From NCBI GenBank assembly GCA_910575585.1, contig CAJTGF010000006.1, positions 62,001 to 126,000 on the forward strand: 64,000 bases of DNA, read 5' to 3'. Numbering within the stretch: position 1 is the first letter of the stretch; every line of letters starts with the position of its first letter. The translations under genes were made by a program, and so were the position numbers. The DNA is from Clostridiaceae bacterium. GTDB lineage: Bacteria; Bacillota; Clostridia; Lachnospirales; Lachnospiraceae. Shown here piece after piece: positions 1 to 9,217 of this stretch. The notes beneath the pieces were generated by a model, which ran no database searches, was not told the DNA's origin, and worked only from the letters and a program-made list of their open reading frames with translations.

Positions 1-43
1 TATGGAGGGGAATCTGCATCATCTTAACTGGAGGGAGTAGCCT
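1..43 (+). other. Window edge: possible end of an upstream gene
   Basis: Only 43 bases precede the first gene. Frame 2 is open from the edge to a TAG at 38-40 and could be the last dozen codons of an upstream gene, but the other frames are also open for part of the way, so this cannot be decided. The bases around 31-36 (GGAGGGA) form the ribosome binding site of the acetyltransferase that starts at 44. Confidence 0.2.
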
Positions 44-580
44 GTGAGAAACGACACAGATTTTCGGATCGAGAAAGCGGATGTGGATGATCATCAGATC
101 TTTGCGGATATTATCCAGGCCGTGTGGAATGGGCTGGACAAAAAGGAATGGTTTGTGGCGGATAACGGGGAGTATACCTACAAGATGCTGCACAGCGGCA
201 AAGGGATCGGCTATAAGGCAATGGATGAGGCATCCGGAGAGATCGCCGGGGTCTTTATGGTGACAATACCCGGCGTCAGCCGGGAGAACCTGGGATATGA
301 CGCAGGGCTTGGCCAGGAGGAGCTTGTCTTGGTGGCCCACATGGATTCCATAGCCATACTGCCCGGATACCGGGGACACAAGCTGCAGCGCCGCTTGATG
401 CAGGCAGGGGAAGAGGACTTAAGAAAACGGGGATTCCGGTATCTTATGTGTACGGTCCACCCGGATAACTGCTACAGCAGAAATAATATTATCAGCCAGG
501 GATATGGATCTGTGGCTGTGAAAGAGAAGTACGGCGGATACGTGAGAGAGATTTTTTTGAAACGCATAGGAGCAGAATAA
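44..580 (+). CDS. GNAT family N-acetyltransferase
   Basis: Predicted acetyl-CoA-dependent N-acetyltransferase of 178 residues, a usual size for a single GNAT domain; the substrate cannot be told. The acetyl-CoA pyrophosphate-binding segment is visible at about residues 105-120, where a strand (SIAILPGY) leads into RGHKLQRRLM, and a later strand (YLMCTVHPDN) is followed by an N-x-x-S-x-x-x-G-Y-like end, as in this fold. The start is a GTG at 44, chosen because a GGAGGGA ribosome binding site lies eight bases upstream. A terminator follows directly, so the gene closes its transcription unit. Cytoplasmic; the family is certain enough, the role is not. Confidence 0.85.
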   Translation: MRNDTDFRIEKADVDDHQIFADIIQAVWNGLDKKEWFVADNGEYTYKMLHSGKGIGYKAMDEASGEIAGVFMVTIPGVSRENLGYDAGLGQEELVLVAHMDSIAILPGYRGHKLQRRLMQAGEEDLRKRGFRYLMCTVHPDNCYSRNNIISQGYGSVAVKEKYGGYVREIFLKRIGAE

Positions 581-589
581 CGAAAAGGA

Positions 590-620
590 AAGCACCCAAG
601 ATCTTTTTGGGTGCTTTTTA
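590..620. terminator. Bidirectional intrinsic terminator
   Basis: A perfect 10-bp stem (AAGCACCCAA with TTGGGTGCTT) with a 7-base loop is followed by a T run on the plus strand and preceded by an A run, so it can end both the acetyltransferase gene and the minus-strand genes coming from the right. Confidence 0.85.
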
Positions 621-624
621 TCAT

Positions 625-840
625 CTACAGGGACATCTCCACCAAATGGGCCACCGCGATCTCGTCATCCTCCCGAAATCCCTGGGCAGACACCTGGATA
701 TCGTACACATACCGGGGATCCAGGTCTAATTCCGACGCAATCTCCTGCACCGTTTTCCCGTCTTTGCCGAGAGCCAGTACATGGTGTACATCCTGGGCGA
801 TCTTTTGAAAACGTGTATCCTGCAATTCCCAATCGATCAT
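625..840 (-). CDS. Small HTH-like hypothetical protein
   Basis: A 71-residue protein with no named family that I recognise. The middle (residues about 29-52: TVQEIASELDL then DPRYVYDIQVSAQGF) reads like a helix-turn-helix of the kind that tells a DNA-binding protein where to sit, with an acidic tail. It has an excellent AAGGAGG ribosome binding site nine bases before the ATG at 838-840. It lies 15 bases downstream of the YhaN-like gene on the same strand and shares its terminator, so it is probably the last gene of the yhaO-yhaN operon. DNA binding is an inference from pattern only. Confidence 0.65.
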   Translation of the reverse strand: MIDWELQDTRFQKIAQDVHHVLALGKDGKTVQEIASELDLDPRYVYDIQVSAQGFREDDEIAVAHLVEMSL

Positions 841-855
841 TTCAAAAAACCTCCT

Positions 856-2736
856 TTAAATCGTTATCAGCGTATAGGGGATCTGGTTGGCCGTCAACAT
901 CTGAGCCTCTCGCTGATGGCAGGTAAAGATGATGATCTGTCCGGCGTAGGCTGACGACAGCCATTTTAAAGCGCTCCGAAGCCTGTCTTCATCATACAAA
1001 ACAAAGCTGTCGTCAAAGACCAAAGGCATCTGTTCCGAAGCCTCGCTTTGGATAAGCTTAGCCGCAGCCAGCCGCAGGGCAAGATAGACCTGGTCCATAG
1101 TCCCGCTGCTGACCTGCTCCAAAGGCACCAGTTTGGAGGGCGTATTCATAAAAGCGTTGAGATTTTCATCAATGCTTATGCTGGTATAGATCCCGCCTGT
1201 AATGCCGCCGATAAGTTCCGAAGCAGTCTTGTTGAGGTAAAACCCGAAAGAGTCCCGAATGGAGGCGGAAAGCTCTGTCATGGTATCCCGGGCCAGGTCG
1301 ATGGCCGCGATCTCCTGGGAGATACGGTCGTTTTCGGCCAGAGTCCGGCGAAGCACTTCCATCTGCGTCTTATAATTGGACAAAAGCTCCAGCTTCTTTT
1401 CCAGTTCCCACTGAAGTTTCTGCTGTTTTTCAATGACCTCGCTGCAGCTGTTCTGCTTTTCCTGCAAAGCAGAGATATCGCCGGTCAGCTGGGCGATATT
1501 TTCTTCGGACTTGTCCATGGCAGCGCTCAATCGCTGAAATTCCGCCATACGGGCCAAAAAGGCGTCCATAGCCTCCTGGGAGATGGTCTTATCTGCCAGA
1601 TGCCTGGAAAAGGATTCTTCAAGAACCTGGGCTGACAATGCCAGCTCCTTTTTCAGCCGCTTTATCTTCCACAGGGACAGGACTCCCATCAGGCACAGGA
1701 GCGCGGCAAAGACGGCCATGACCGCGAAAACGGCAGGGGCCGGAAAGTTAATGTTATGATCAAAAAGGCCGTCGGTAATGGGGTTCCATTCTCCCAAAGT
1801 GTAAAAATACGCGCCGCACATAAGGAAGCAGGCGGCAAGGAAAAACGCGGTCAAGGAAAAGATCCGGTGAGATTTTTTTTCGCAGGATGCTTTCGTACCC
1901 TGGTAATCCCGGTACACATCCTGGGTCCGCTCCTGATAATCCCGGATGGACTGGATATCGTGGAACTGATTTTGGCTCAACACCTGACGCCCCCTGGCCA
2001 CCTTTTGCAGGAGGGCTTCTTTTTCCGCCTGTTTTTCCTCGATCCGCGACCGGGCGCCGGCCCGCATCTGCTGGTAGGCGGGCAGCTGATTTTCGTACTC
2101 CGGGGCGGATATCTCCTTTTCAAGAGCCTTGATCTCCCCTAAAAGGGAGGTATAGGACCGGGCCGCCTCCGGGACCAGCTGGGCTTCCAGCTCCTTTTTC
2201 TGCACTTTCAGAAAATCCGTGGCTTTGGTGATATTTAAGGCCATGTTGCCGGTGTTGTTCATATTGGCAATATAATTTTTCAGCTCCGTTACCATGCCGG
2301 CGTCGGTGGCGCACTTTAATTGGCCGATGCTGATGGTGTTATTGTATGCCGTCTCGCTAAGGCCGCACAGCAGTTCATCCATCAGGGCTTTTTCGGGAGG
2401 GAGGGATTTCCCCAAGGTCTCGTCAATGAGGCAGAATTCTTTCCTGGTCTTCTGAAACGTCCGCTCTATGCGGTAAATATGTCCTCCGTGCTCCAGACGC
2501 AGGGCGCCCTCGTAGGTACCGCTGTTTTCCCATGGCTCGTATTTGTTGTACAGATCATTTTTCGAGGCTTTGCCCCGCATGGGCTGGATGCCGAAGAGCA
2601 TCCCGCGGATAAACGTGTGGATGGTGGATTTGCCGGCTTCGTTTTTTCCGTAAACCACATTGAGGCCGTCCTGAAAGGGGATGGCGCGGTCATGAAATTT
2701 TCCAAATCCCTTGATCTGAAGTTCGATCAATCTCAT
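856..2736 (-). CDS. YhaN-like AAA ATPase (SbcC/Rad50 superfamily)
   Basis: A 626-residue SMC/Rad50-type ATPase. The Walker A (GKNEAGKST) is at residues 30-38, right after the typical opening RLIELQIKGFGKF. Long coiled-coil arms occupy the middle. An ABC signature (SSGTMDQVYLAL) lies near 543-554 and a Walker B (LVFDDSF) near 569-575. Two hydrophobic segments at about 295-318 and 334-355 interrupt the coiled coil; such membrane-type insertions are known in the YhaN branch and separate it from SbcC. The start overlaps nothing but sits two bases from the stop of the metallophosphoesterase gene upstream, with its AAGGAG site inside that gene, so the two are translated together and probably act as one DNA-end processing complex, perhaps at the membrane. 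Confidence 0.85.
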   Translation of the reverse strand: MRLIELQIKGFGKFHDRAIPFQDGLNVVYGKNEAGKSTIHTFIRGMLFGIQPMRGKASKNDLYNKYEPWENSGTYEGALRLEHGGHIYRIERTFQKTRKEFCLIDETLGKSLPPEKALMDELLCGLSETAYNNTISIGQLKCATDAGMVTELKNYIANMNNTGNMALNITKATDFLKVQKKELEAQLVPEAARSYTSLLGEIKALEKEISAPEYENQLPAYQQMRAGARSRIEEKQAEKEALLQKVARGRQVLSQNQFHDIQSIRDYQERTQDVYRDYQGTKASCEKKSHRIFSLTAFFLAACFLMCGAYFYTLGEWNPITDGLFDHNINFPAPAVFAVMAVFAALLCLMGVLSLWKIKRLKKELALSAQVLEESFSRHLADKTISQEAMDAFLARMAEFQRLSAAMDKSEENIAQLTGDISALQEKQNSCSEVIEKQQKLQWELEKKLELLSNYKTQMEVLRRTLAENDRISQEIAAIDLARDTMTELSASIRDSFGFYLNKTASELIGGITGGIYTSISIDENLNAFMNTPSKLVPLEQVSSGTMDQVYLALRLAAAKLIQSEASEQMPLVFDDSFVLYDEDRLRSALKWLSSAYAGQIIIFTCHQREAQMLTANQIPYTLITI

Positions 2737-2738
2737 GA

Positions 2739-3809
2739 TTAACTCCTTTCATCCTTGGTACGGAGCAGCGCGTTGATTCCGTAATAGAGAGCCTTTTTCT
2801 CCACCGGACTCATGGAAGGCTTCTGGAGAGCCCGGATGTAAAACCCTATCATGTCGCTGGAATGTTCGGCAAAAAGGGCGCTGAAATCGTATTGGGGCTC
2901 TGATTCGTCCATGATCTCCACAATGCGGAATTTGGAGAGGAGATTCTCCATGTCAAATTCCATCTGCGGGTCCCGCATGCCCCGGATGCGGAAGCGGTAT
3001 ATATGGTGCCGTCCCCGCCGCTCGATCTCCTGGGCGATCTTCATCTCCAGTTCTATGTTGGTGGTGGCCGGGGAGACATTGACCGCTAAAGGGATATACT
3101 GGGAACGGCATAAAGGAAGAAACTCTAAGGAGGTGACTTTCCTTGTGCCGGGGTTGATATCTCCCATAAGGATGCCGTGGACCCCGGTTTCCGTCTTGTC
3201 CAAAGGTTCCGGGGAGCCGGGGTAGGCCATCTTGGCCGGGACCAGGATCTCCGGTTTGTGGATGTGGCCCAGGGCGATGTAGGAGAAATCCGACGCGGCC
3301 AGGGCCGTCTTGTCAAAGGGCAGGTGATTGGCATCCCCGCCGTGGATCATCAGGATATGGATGCGGCCGTCCAAAGGGACTGCCAGATGATCCACCCGGT
3401 TTTCACGGATCTCGGGCGTAGTGTAGCTGAACCCGTGGATCTCCACATTGCAGTCCTCAAAGTAGACGCTGCTCATCTCGTCCTTCATGAAAAACGTTAC
3501 GTTGGAACACCAGGAGAAGCTTAGGAGCGCGGAGGTATTGCGGATCCTGTCATGATTGCCGGCGATGATAACGATACGCACCGAAGGGATGGTGGTAAAC
3601 AGGTAATTGACCTCTTTCAGATCTTTCTGTAAAGGCTGCCTGTGGAACAGATCGCCGGAAATAAACAGAAAATCAACATCCATCTCCCGGGCCTTTGTGA
3701 CAATCTGGGAAAAGGTATCCTTGACTGCCTGGGTCCGCTCCCGGCACCACGGTTTATCGCTGTCCGGGGTCATGCCCCAATGGATATCGGCAGTGTGGAT
3801 GAATTTCAT
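2739..3809 (-). CDS. YhaO-like DNA repair exonuclease (SbcD/Mre11 family)
   Basis: A 356-residue calcineurin-like phosphoesterase of the Mre11/SbcD class. All metal-binding motifs are present in order: D8-x-H10 at the N-terminus, GDLFHR near 52, GNHDR near 83-87, IHGGDANH near 155 and GHIHKP near 180. The C-terminal third has the extension typical of YhaO. It is the first gene of an operon with the YhaN-like ATPase, in the same way that sbcD precedes sbcC. Nuclease activity on DNA ends is known for the superfamily and inferred here. Start: ATG at 3807-3809 with AAGGAGGAG upstream. Confidence 0.87.
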   Translation of the reverse strand: MKFIHTADIHWGMTPDSDKPWCRERTQAVKDTFSQIVTKAREMDVDFLFISGDLFHRQPLQKDLKEVNYLFTTIPSVRIVIIAGNHDRIRNTSALLSFSWCSNVTFFMKDEMSSVYFEDCNVEIHGFSYTTPEIRENRVDHLAVPLDGRIHILMIHGGDANHLPFDKTALAASDFSYIALGHIHKPEILVPAKMAYPGSPEPLDKTETGVHGILMGDINPGTRKVTSLEFLPLCRSQYIPLAVNVSPATTNIELEMKIAQEIERRGRHHIYRFRIRGMRDPQMEFDMENLLSKFRIVEIMDESEPQYDFSALFAEHSSDMIGFYIRALQKPSMSPVEKKALYYGINALLRTKDERS

Positions 3810-3876
3810 GTCAGCTCCTCCTTAAAAATCTTTAAGAGCCTGGCTTATGGCTTGCCCGGCTTTCTGTATTCATGGA

Positions 3877-5268
3877 TTACAGTTCACAGTTGTTGACTGT
3901 TCTTGGGAAGGGAACCACGTCCCGGATATTGGCCATGCCCGTAAGGTACATGACGCAGCGCTCAAAGCCCAGACCGAAACCGGCATGGCGGGCGGAACCG
4001 TATTTGCGCAGATCCAGGTAGAAGCCGTAATCCTCCTCCTTAAGATTCAGCTCCTTCATGCGCGCGGTCAGCTTCTCGTAGCTGTCTTCACGCTGGCTTC
4101 CGCCGATGATCTCGCCGATGCCGGGAACGAGACAGTCCATGGCGGCAACGGTCTTGCCGTCGTCGTTAAGCTTCATGTAGAAAGCTTTGATCTCCTTGGG
4201 GTAATCGGTGACAAACACAGGTTTTTTAAACACCTGCTCGGTCAGGTAACGTTCATGCTCTGTCTGCAGGTCGCAGCCCCAGAATACTTTGTAATCAAAG
4301 TTGTCGTTATTCTTTTCCAGGATCTCTATGGCTTCGGTGTAGGTCACATGGCCGAACTGGGAGTTTAAGACGCCGTTTAACCGGTCCAAAAGCCCTTTAT
4401 CCACAAACTGGTTAAAGAAATCCATCTCTTGGGGCGCATGTTCCAGAACGTAGCGGATAATGTATTTTAACATGCCTTCCGCAACCGCCATATTATCTTC
4501 CAGGTCGGCGAATGCCATCTCCGGCTCGATCATCCAGAACTCAGCCGCATGGCGGGTGGTATTGGAATTCTCTGCCCGGAAGGTGGGGCCAAAGGTATAG
4601 ATATTCCGAAAAGCCATGGCGTAAGTCTCGCCGTTTAACTGGCCGCTGACCGTAAGGCTGGTAGGCTTTCCGAAGAAGTCCTGGGAGAAATCCACGGCCC
4701 CCTGAGGGGTTCTGGGAATATCGTTGAGATCCATGGTGGTCACCTGGAACATCTCCCCCGCGCCTTCGCAGTCGCTGGATGTAATAAGGGGAGTGTGGAC
4801 ATAGACAAAGTCCCGCTCCTGGAAATACTGGTGGATGGCATAGGCGATCAAAGACCGCACGCGGAACACTGCCTGAAAGGTGTTGGTTCTGGGACGGAGA
4901 TGGGAAATGGTCCGCAGATACTCGAAGCTGTGGCGCTTTTTCTGCAGCGGGTAATCGGGAGCGGACGCGCCCTCCACCTCCACCGTGTCGGCCTGGATCT
5001 CAAAAGGCTGCTTGGCCTGGGGCGTGCTTACTAAAGTTCCGGTGACAATAACCGCCGCGCCTACGTTCAGCTTGCTGATCTCGTCAAAGTTATCCATGGT
5101 GTCATGGTATACGATCTGCAGAGTCTCAAAATAAGAGCCGTCGCTTAAGACGATAAAACCGAAAGTTTTGGAATCCCGGATGCTTTTGACCCAGCCTCCT
5201 ACAGAAACCTTTTTGTCTAAAAAGGATTCCCTGTCTTTATATATCTCCCTTACTGTCACTAAATCCAT
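3877..5268 (-). CDS. asnS: Asparaginyl-tRNA synthetase
   Basis: Charges tRNA-Asn with asparagine; class IIb aminoacyl-tRNA synthetase. The 463 residues match the usual bacterial length. An N-terminal OB-fold anticodon-binding domain (residues about 15-110, with [17 protein letters not shown]) is followed by the class II catalytic core with motif 2 ([21 protein letters not shown], near 235-255) and a motif 3 ending [15 protein letters not shown] near 435-450. The [12 protein letters not shown] version of motif 2 is typical of AsnS rather than AspS. Transcribed alone from a good promoter at 5319-5347. Confidence 0.96.
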   Translation of the reverse strand: MDLVTVREIYKDRESFLDKKVSVGGWVKSIRDSKTFGFIVLSDGSYFETLQIVYHDTMDNFDEISKLNVGAAVIVTGTLVSTPQAKQPFEIQADTVEVEGASAPDYPLQKKRHSFEYLRTISHLRPRTNTFQAVFRVRSLIAYAIHQYFQERDFVYVHTPLITSSDCEGAGEMFQVTTMDLNDIPRTPQGAVDFSQDFFGKPTSLTVSGQLNGETYAMAFRNIYTFGPTFRAENSNTTRHAAEFWMIEPEMAFADLEDNMAVAEGMLKYIIRYVLEHAPQEMDFFNQFVDKGLLDRLNGVLNSQFGHVTYTEAIEILEKNNDNFDYKVFWGCDLQTEHERYLTEQVFKKPVFVTDYPKEIKAFYMKLNDDGKTVAAMDCLVPGIGEIIGGSQREDSYEKLTARMKELNLKEEDYGFYLDLRKYGSARHAGFGLGFERCVMYLTGMANIRDVVPFPRTVNNCEL

Positions 5269-5318
5269 GGCAAATAAATCTCCTTTACACTTTTCGATTA
5301 AACTACATAACTGTGTCG

Positions 5319-5347
5319 ATTATACTTTATTTTTCATGCGGATTCAA
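5319..5347 (-). promoter_or_regulatory. Sigma-A type promoter for asnS
   Basis: On the minus strand TTGAAT and a perfect TATAAT are separated by 17 bases, about 50 bases upstream of the asnS start codon. Confidence 0.7.
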
Positions 5348-5462
5348 GGCTTTCCCGTTTCAATTTAGCCTTTTTAGAAACACAAAATCCCAATAAAAAT
5401 TTTTTCCTGTAATAAAATGTCGGAAAATGCATAAAAAAAACAGTGAATACCATAAGAATTTA

Positions 5463-5491
5463 TTCACTATTTCTAAGATGTGTGGTATAAT
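5463..5491 (+). promoter_or_regulatory. Sigma-A type promoter for the glgC leader
   Basis: TTCACT and a perfect TATAAT lie 17 bases apart, and a TG three bases before the -10 box strengthens it. The predicted transcript would start near 5498, which leaves about 470 bases of leader before glgC. Confidence 0.7.
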
Positions 5492-5554
5492 GTCCATGTA
5501 AGCATTCAGCAGTGCAAAATAAAACAAGAGGAGAAGTTTTCAGCGTTTTATTTT

Positions 5555-5672
5555 ATAGGGTAAAGTCCGTGACCGAGCCAGAGCAAAGCATATAATGGCT
5601 TTGGCGAGCATGTAAAAAAGGTAAATAAGCGGACCCTTTCAGGATGGCCATCCCTGGGAGGGAAAGGAGGTA
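5555..5672 (+). promoter_or_regulatory. Unidentified structured leader RNA upstream of glgC
   Basis: The leader can fold into nested helices. GCCAGAGC (5577-5584) pairs with GCTTTGGC (5598-5605) around an A-rich loop. GTCCG (5565-5569) pairs with CGGAC (5630-5634), enclosing the first helix. A palindrome (GGATGGCCATCC) and a CCCTGGGAGGG hairpin then lead straight into the AGGAGG at 5666-5671. The shape, with a sensor-like fold beside a ribosome binding site, resembles a riboswitch or protein-binding leader, but I could not match it to the conserved cores of the c-di-GMP, c-di-AMP, cobalamin, glycine, THF, lysine or T-box classes. Function unknown. Confidence 0.4.
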
Positions 5673-5673
5673 A

Positions 5674-5970
5674 TTGCAACAAACCTTCCATCCCGCCTTC
5701 TGTTTTCCTCGCGGCCTCACAAGCCGTCAGCGAAGAACAGCGGCTCCGGTTTTAAGATCCCGGCCCAGTTGCCGGAGAAAGCCGTTCGTATTCACCAGAT
5801 CACGTCCGACGCCCATGCCCCAAGCGCAAGCGAAGCCTTCCGCGCGTCCGGCCTATGGATTTATCAGACTCACACCGCATACACACATCTGGCCCGTCCG
5901 CCCCTCGCTTCCCTGCCCGCCCCAGGCCACTGCACTACATAAAAATATACAGCAAGAGGTGATAATGTGA
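5674..5970 (+). CDS. Possible upstream ORF in the glgC leader
   Basis: An unbroken 98-codon frame begins with TTG at 5674 behind a very strong GGGAAAGGAGG site and ends in a TGA that shares four bases with the GTG start of glgC, as in translational coupling. Against this, the encoded protein is unlike a normal one: it is rich in Pro, Arg and Ser, very C-rich in sequence, and has no domain that I recognise. It may be a translated regulatory leader, or the open frame may be chance within a structured C-rich RNA. The neighbouring genes have quite different base use. Confidence 0.3.
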   Translation: MQQTFHPAFCFPRGLTSRQRRTAAPVLRSRPSCRRKPFVFTRSRPTPMPQAQAKPSARPAYGFIRLTPHTHIWPVRPSLPCPPQATALHKNIQQEVIM

Positions 5971-7241
5971 TCAAGAAAGAGATGATCGCCATGCTTTTGG
6001 CGGGGGGACAAGGCAGCCGTCTTGGAGTCTTAACCCAAAAAGTTGCAAAACCAGCAGTATCTTTCGGCGGAAAATACAGGATCATTGATTTTCCCTTAAG
6101 CAACTGCATCAATTCCGGCGTCGATACCGTAGGCGTATTGACCCAGTACCAGCCATTACGACTGAATACCCACATCGGGATCGGGATTCCGTGGGACCTT
6201 GACCGAAACGTAGGCGGAGTCACAGTACTCCCTCCATACGAGAAGAGTAAAGGCAGCGACTGGTACACCGGAACGGCAAATGCCATTTACCAGAACATGG
6301 AGTATATGGAGCAGTATAATCCGGAATATGTTTTGATCTTGTCCGGCGACCACATTTACAAGATGGATTACGAGGTTATGCTGGAATATCACAAGGCAAA
6401 CAACGCAGACGTCACCATTGCTGCCATGCCTGTTCCGATCGAGGAGGCCAGCCGGTTCGGCATCGTGATCACGGATGACACCAACCGCATCACGGAATTT
6501 GAGGAAAAGCCGGCCAATCCGAGAAGCAATCTGGCATCTATGGGCATTTATATATTCAGCTGGAAAGTGTTAAAGGAGGCTCTGGTTCAGTTGTCAGAGG
6601 TTCCCAGCTGTGATTTTGGCAAACATGTGATCCCTTACTGCCATGAGAAAGGGCAGAGGATCTTCGCCTACGAATACAACGGCTACTGGAAGGATGTAGG
6701 CACGTTAAGCTCCTACTGGGAAGCCAATATGGAATTGATCGATATTATCCCGGAATTCAATCTTTACGAGGAATACTGGAAGATTTATACAAAGAGCGAT
6801 ATCATACCGCCTCAGTTTATCGCCGCTGACGCGGTTATCGAGAGAAGCATCATCGGTGAGGGCAGCGAGATCTGCGGCAAGGTCAGCAATTCCGTTATCG
6901 GCGCGGGAGTGACCGTAGGAAAGGCCGCCGTGGTCAGAGACTCCATTATCATGAGAGGCAGTACCATCGGCGATAACAGCGTTATCGAGAAAGCCATCGT
7001 TGCCGAGGATGTGGTTATCGGCAGCAATGTAGAGCTGGGTGTGGGCGAGGTTGCCCCCAACAAATATGACCCTAAAGTATACCAGTCGGATCTGGTTACC
7101 ATCGGCGAGCGCAGCGTGATCCCGGACAACGTAAAAGTGGGAAAGAACACGGCCATATCCGGTGAGACGAAGCCAGAAGATTACCCGGAGGGCTTATTGG
7201 CCGGCGGAGACTACATTATGAAGGCAGGTGGCGCGAGATGA
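5967..7241 (+). CDS. glgC: Glucose-1-phosphate adenylyltransferase
   Basis: Makes ADP-glucose from glucose-1-phosphate and ATP, the committed step of bacterial glycogen synthesis. The 424 residues have the nucleotidyltransferase opening [16 protein letters not shown] (residues about 8-23), the [14 protein letters not shown] segment, the substrate-binding FEEKPANP near 180, and a C-terminal left-handed beta-helix of hexapeptide repeats from about 290 onward. Start is the GTG at 5967 behind AGAGGTGA; the start overlaps the end of the leader reading frame. It runs into glgD with an ATGA overlap, so catalytic and regulatory subunits are made together, as in Bacillus and clostridia. Confidence 0.95.
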   Translation: MIKKEMIAMLLAGGQGSRLGVLTQKVAKPAVSFGGKYRIIDFPLSNCINSGVDTVGVLTQYQPLRLNTHIGIGIPWDLDRNVGGVTVLPPYEKSKGSDWYTGTANAIYQNMEYMEQYNPEYVLILSGDHIYKMDYEVMLEYHKANNADVTIAAMPVPIEEASRFGIVITDDTNRITEFEEKPANPRSNLASMGIYIFSWKVLKEALVQLSEVPSCDFGKHVIPYCHEKGQRIFAYEYNGYWKDVGTLSSYWEANMELIDIIPEFNLYEEYWKIYTKSDIIPPQFIAADAVIERSIIGEGSEICGKVSNSVIGAGVTVGKAAVVRDSIIMRGSTIGDNSVIEKAIVAEDVVIGSNVELGVGEVAPNKYDPKVYQSDLVTIGERSVIPDNVKVGKNTAISGETKPEDYPEGLLAGGDYIMKAGGAR

Positions 7242-8359
7242 GAGCGATCGGTATCGTTTTAGCAGGCGGCAACAGCAAGAGAATGCGGGACTTATCCAAC
7301 AAGCGGGCCATTGCGGCCATGCCCATTGCCGGAAGCTACCGCAGCATTGATTTTGTTTTGAGCAATATGTCCAATTCCCATGTTCAGAGCGTGGCGGTGT
7401 TTACCCAGTACAATTCCCGCTCCCTGAACGAGCATCTCAATTCCTCCAAGTGGTGGGATTTCGGGAGAAAGCAGGGCGGACTGTTTGTATTTACGCCGAC
7501 GATTACGGCGGAACATAATGACTGGTACCGGGGAACGGCTGATGCCCTGTATCAGAACCTGACATTTTTAAAAGACAGTCACGAGCCTTATGTGGTCATC
7601 ACCTCCGGCGACTGTATCTACAAGCTGGATTATGGCAAGGTGCTGGAGTACCACATCGAGAAGAAGGCGGATATTACCATTGTATGCAAGACCATGCCTG
7701 CCAATGTGGACGTGACACGGTACGGCGTTCTGGGAGTCAATGATGACGGACGGATCACTGATTTCCAGGAAAAGCCCATGGTGGCTGAGTCCAATACTAT
7801 TTCCTGCGGCATCTATATCATCCGCCGCCGTCAGCTTATTGAGCTTTTGGAGCGGTGCGCCCAGGAGGACAGGTATGATTTTGTCAATGACATTTTAGTG
7901 CGTTATAAGAACATTAAGAGAATCTATGCGTATGAGCTGGATACTTATTGGAGCAATATCGCTTCGGTGGAGTCCTACTATGAGACAAACATGGACTTTT
8001 TGAAGCCTGAAGTGAGGGATTATTTCTTCCGGCAGTATCCGGAGGTTTATACCAAAGTGGGCGATCTGCCGCCGGCCAAGTACAACCCCGGCGCGGATGT
8101 GAAAAACAGCCTGGTAGCCAGCGGCACCATCATCAACGGTGTGGTGGACAGTTCGGTGCTGTTTAAGCAGGTCTATGTTGGTAACAACTGTGTGATCAAA
8201 AATTCCATTATCCTTAATGATGTGTACATCGGGGATAACACGGTGATCGAGAACTGTATTGTGGAAAGCCGGGATACCATCCGGGCCAATACCACTTATA
8301 TCGGGACTCCGGAGAATGTTAAGATTGTTGTAGAGAAAAATGAGCGTTATACGTTATAG
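7238..8359 (+). CDS. glgD: GlgD, regulatory subunit of ADP-glucose pyrophosphorylase
   Basis: A 373-residue paralogue of GlgC. In Firmicutes GlgD is poorly active alone and raises the activity of GlgC in a hetero-oligomer. It keeps the N-terminal [17 protein letters not shown] (compare GlgC's GGQGSRLG; the catalytic loop is altered, as is usual for GlgD), the FQEKPM segment near 180 and a short hexapeptide-repeat tail. Start ATG overlaps the glgC stop by four bases. The synthase glgA and branching enzyme are not in this window. Confidence 0.93.
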   Translation: MRAIGIVLAGGNSKRMRDLSNKRAIAAMPIAGSYRSIDFVLSNMSNSHVQSVAVFTQYNSRSLNEHLNSSKWWDFGRKQGGLFVFTPTITAEHNDWYRGTADALYQNLTFLKDSHEPYVVITSGDCIYKLDYGKVLEYHIEKKADITIVCKTMPANVDVTRYGVLGVNDDGRITDFQEKPMVAESNTISCGIYIIRRRQLIELLERCAQEDRYDFVNDILVRYKNIKRIYAYELDTYWSNIASVESYYETNMDFLKPEVRDYFFRQYPEVYTKVGDLPPAKYNPGADVKNSLVASGTIINGVVDSSVLFKQVYVGNNCVIKNSIILNDVYIGDNTVIENCIVESRDTIRANTTYIGTPENVKIVVEKNERYTL

Positions 8360-8415
8360 GCGTCACCTGTTACAAAGATTCATTGTTACAGAGGAGAAAC
8401 AGAGAGGGGAACATG

Positions 8416-8691
8416 ATGCAAATTACAGATGTAAGAGTAAGAAGAATCGAGAAAGAGGGAAAGATGAAAGCCATCGTTTCGATCACCTTGGATAATGAGT
8501 TCGTAATCCATGATATTAAAGTGATCGAGGGCGAAAAGGGCCTGTTTATCGCAATGCCAAGCCGTAAGGCGGCAGATGGGGAGTACCGCGACATTGCTCA
8601 TCCGATCAATTCCGAGACACGGGATATGATCCAGAGGGTGATTCTTGACAAGTATGAGAGCACCACCCTGGAGAGCGAAGCGGCGCAATAA
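8416..8691 (+). CDS. spoVG: SpoVG family regulator
   Basis: A 91-residue SpoVG protein, a small nucleic-acid-binding regulator that in Bacillus and its relatives affects sporulation, septation and virulence genes. The conserved opening [11 protein letters not shown], the core [22 protein letters not shown] and the acidic C-terminal helix are all visible. I place the start at the second of two adjacent ATGs (8416) because GAGGGG lies six bases before it and the family begins with MQITDVR. It follows glgD by about 55 bases and is ended by a strong terminator, so glgC, glgD and spoVG are likely one unit. Confidence 0.95.
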   Translation: MQITDVRVRRIEKEGKMKAIVSITLDNEFVIHDIKVIEGEKGLFIAMPSRKAADGEYRDIAHPINSETRDMIQRVILDKYESTTLESEAAQ

Positions 8692-8700
8692 GGGAGCAAA

Positions 8701-8757
8701 AAGTGGCTGTGAAAGATGGAAGGGATGACTTCCATCTTTCACAGCCACTTGGTTTTT
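8701..8757 (+). terminator. Strong intrinsic terminator after spoVG
   Basis: A perfect 22-bp stem (8701-8722 with 8729-8750) with a 6-base loop is followed by GGTTTTTG. It marks the left edge of the accessory island. Confidence 0.9.
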
Positions 8758-8782
8758 GTATGAGGTTGTTTTAGAGATCTGG

Positions 8783-9217
8783 CTAATTAGTCACAATACT
8801 TCCGTTGACAGAGATCTGGGCATTGGTAATTCCCTGGATAAAGAATGTATAATCTCCGGCAGAAGTAATGGTAAATGTGTGTGAGATTGTCCCGTTTGAT
8901 GAAGTGACAGTTTTGGCGGTTCCACTGCTGTCTATGATGCCTGCCTTGAATTTATGGCTGCTGTCGGAACTGGCCAGGATAAACTGAACTGTGCTTCCCT
9001 TTGCCAAGTACGCTTCTCCGATATTATGTGATTCCGTGCCGTTGAGCGTGTCGTTAATAAGATTGATGCCACGCTCGATCCACAAGCTTGGCACATAAGA
9101 TAATGTCTCTTTATCTATGTAATACGTAGCTTCCTCCCCATCAATAAACTCTTTTTGTACTTCGTATATCGTAAATTTCTCCTGTAGGTTTCTTGTAATT
9201 TGGTCTATATGATACAA
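8783..9217 (-). CDS. Probable truncated secreted protein with C-terminal beta-sandwich module
   Basis: A 144-residue product without signal peptide. The last ~85 residues (from HNIGEAYLAKGSTVQF through SHTFTITSAGDYTFFIQG) look like the small beta-sandwich module found at the C-terminus of many extracellular clostridial proteins, with alternating hydrophobic strands and the ISHTFTIT...GDYTFFIQ pattern. The first ~55 residues match nothing I know. A module normally found outside the cell, on a protein with no export signal and no clear ribosome binding site, points to a 5'-truncated gene. Its apparent start also overlaps the start of the opposite-strand frame at 9209, so at least one is wrong. 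Confidence 0.4.
   Translation of the reverse strand: MYHIDQITRNLQEKFTIYEVQKEFIDGEEATYYIDKETLSYVPSLWIERGINLINDTLNGTESHNIGEAYLAKGSTVQFILASSDSSHKFKAGIIDSSGTAKTVTSSNGTISHTFTITSAGDYTFFIQGITNAQISVNGSIVTN

Noticed and set aside
5555-5672. glgC leader as RNase P RNA or a c-di-GMP riboswitch
   Set aside because: AAAGTCCG and GCAAAGC resemble short conserved bits of those RNAs, but the neighbouring conserved segments and the overall length do not fit.
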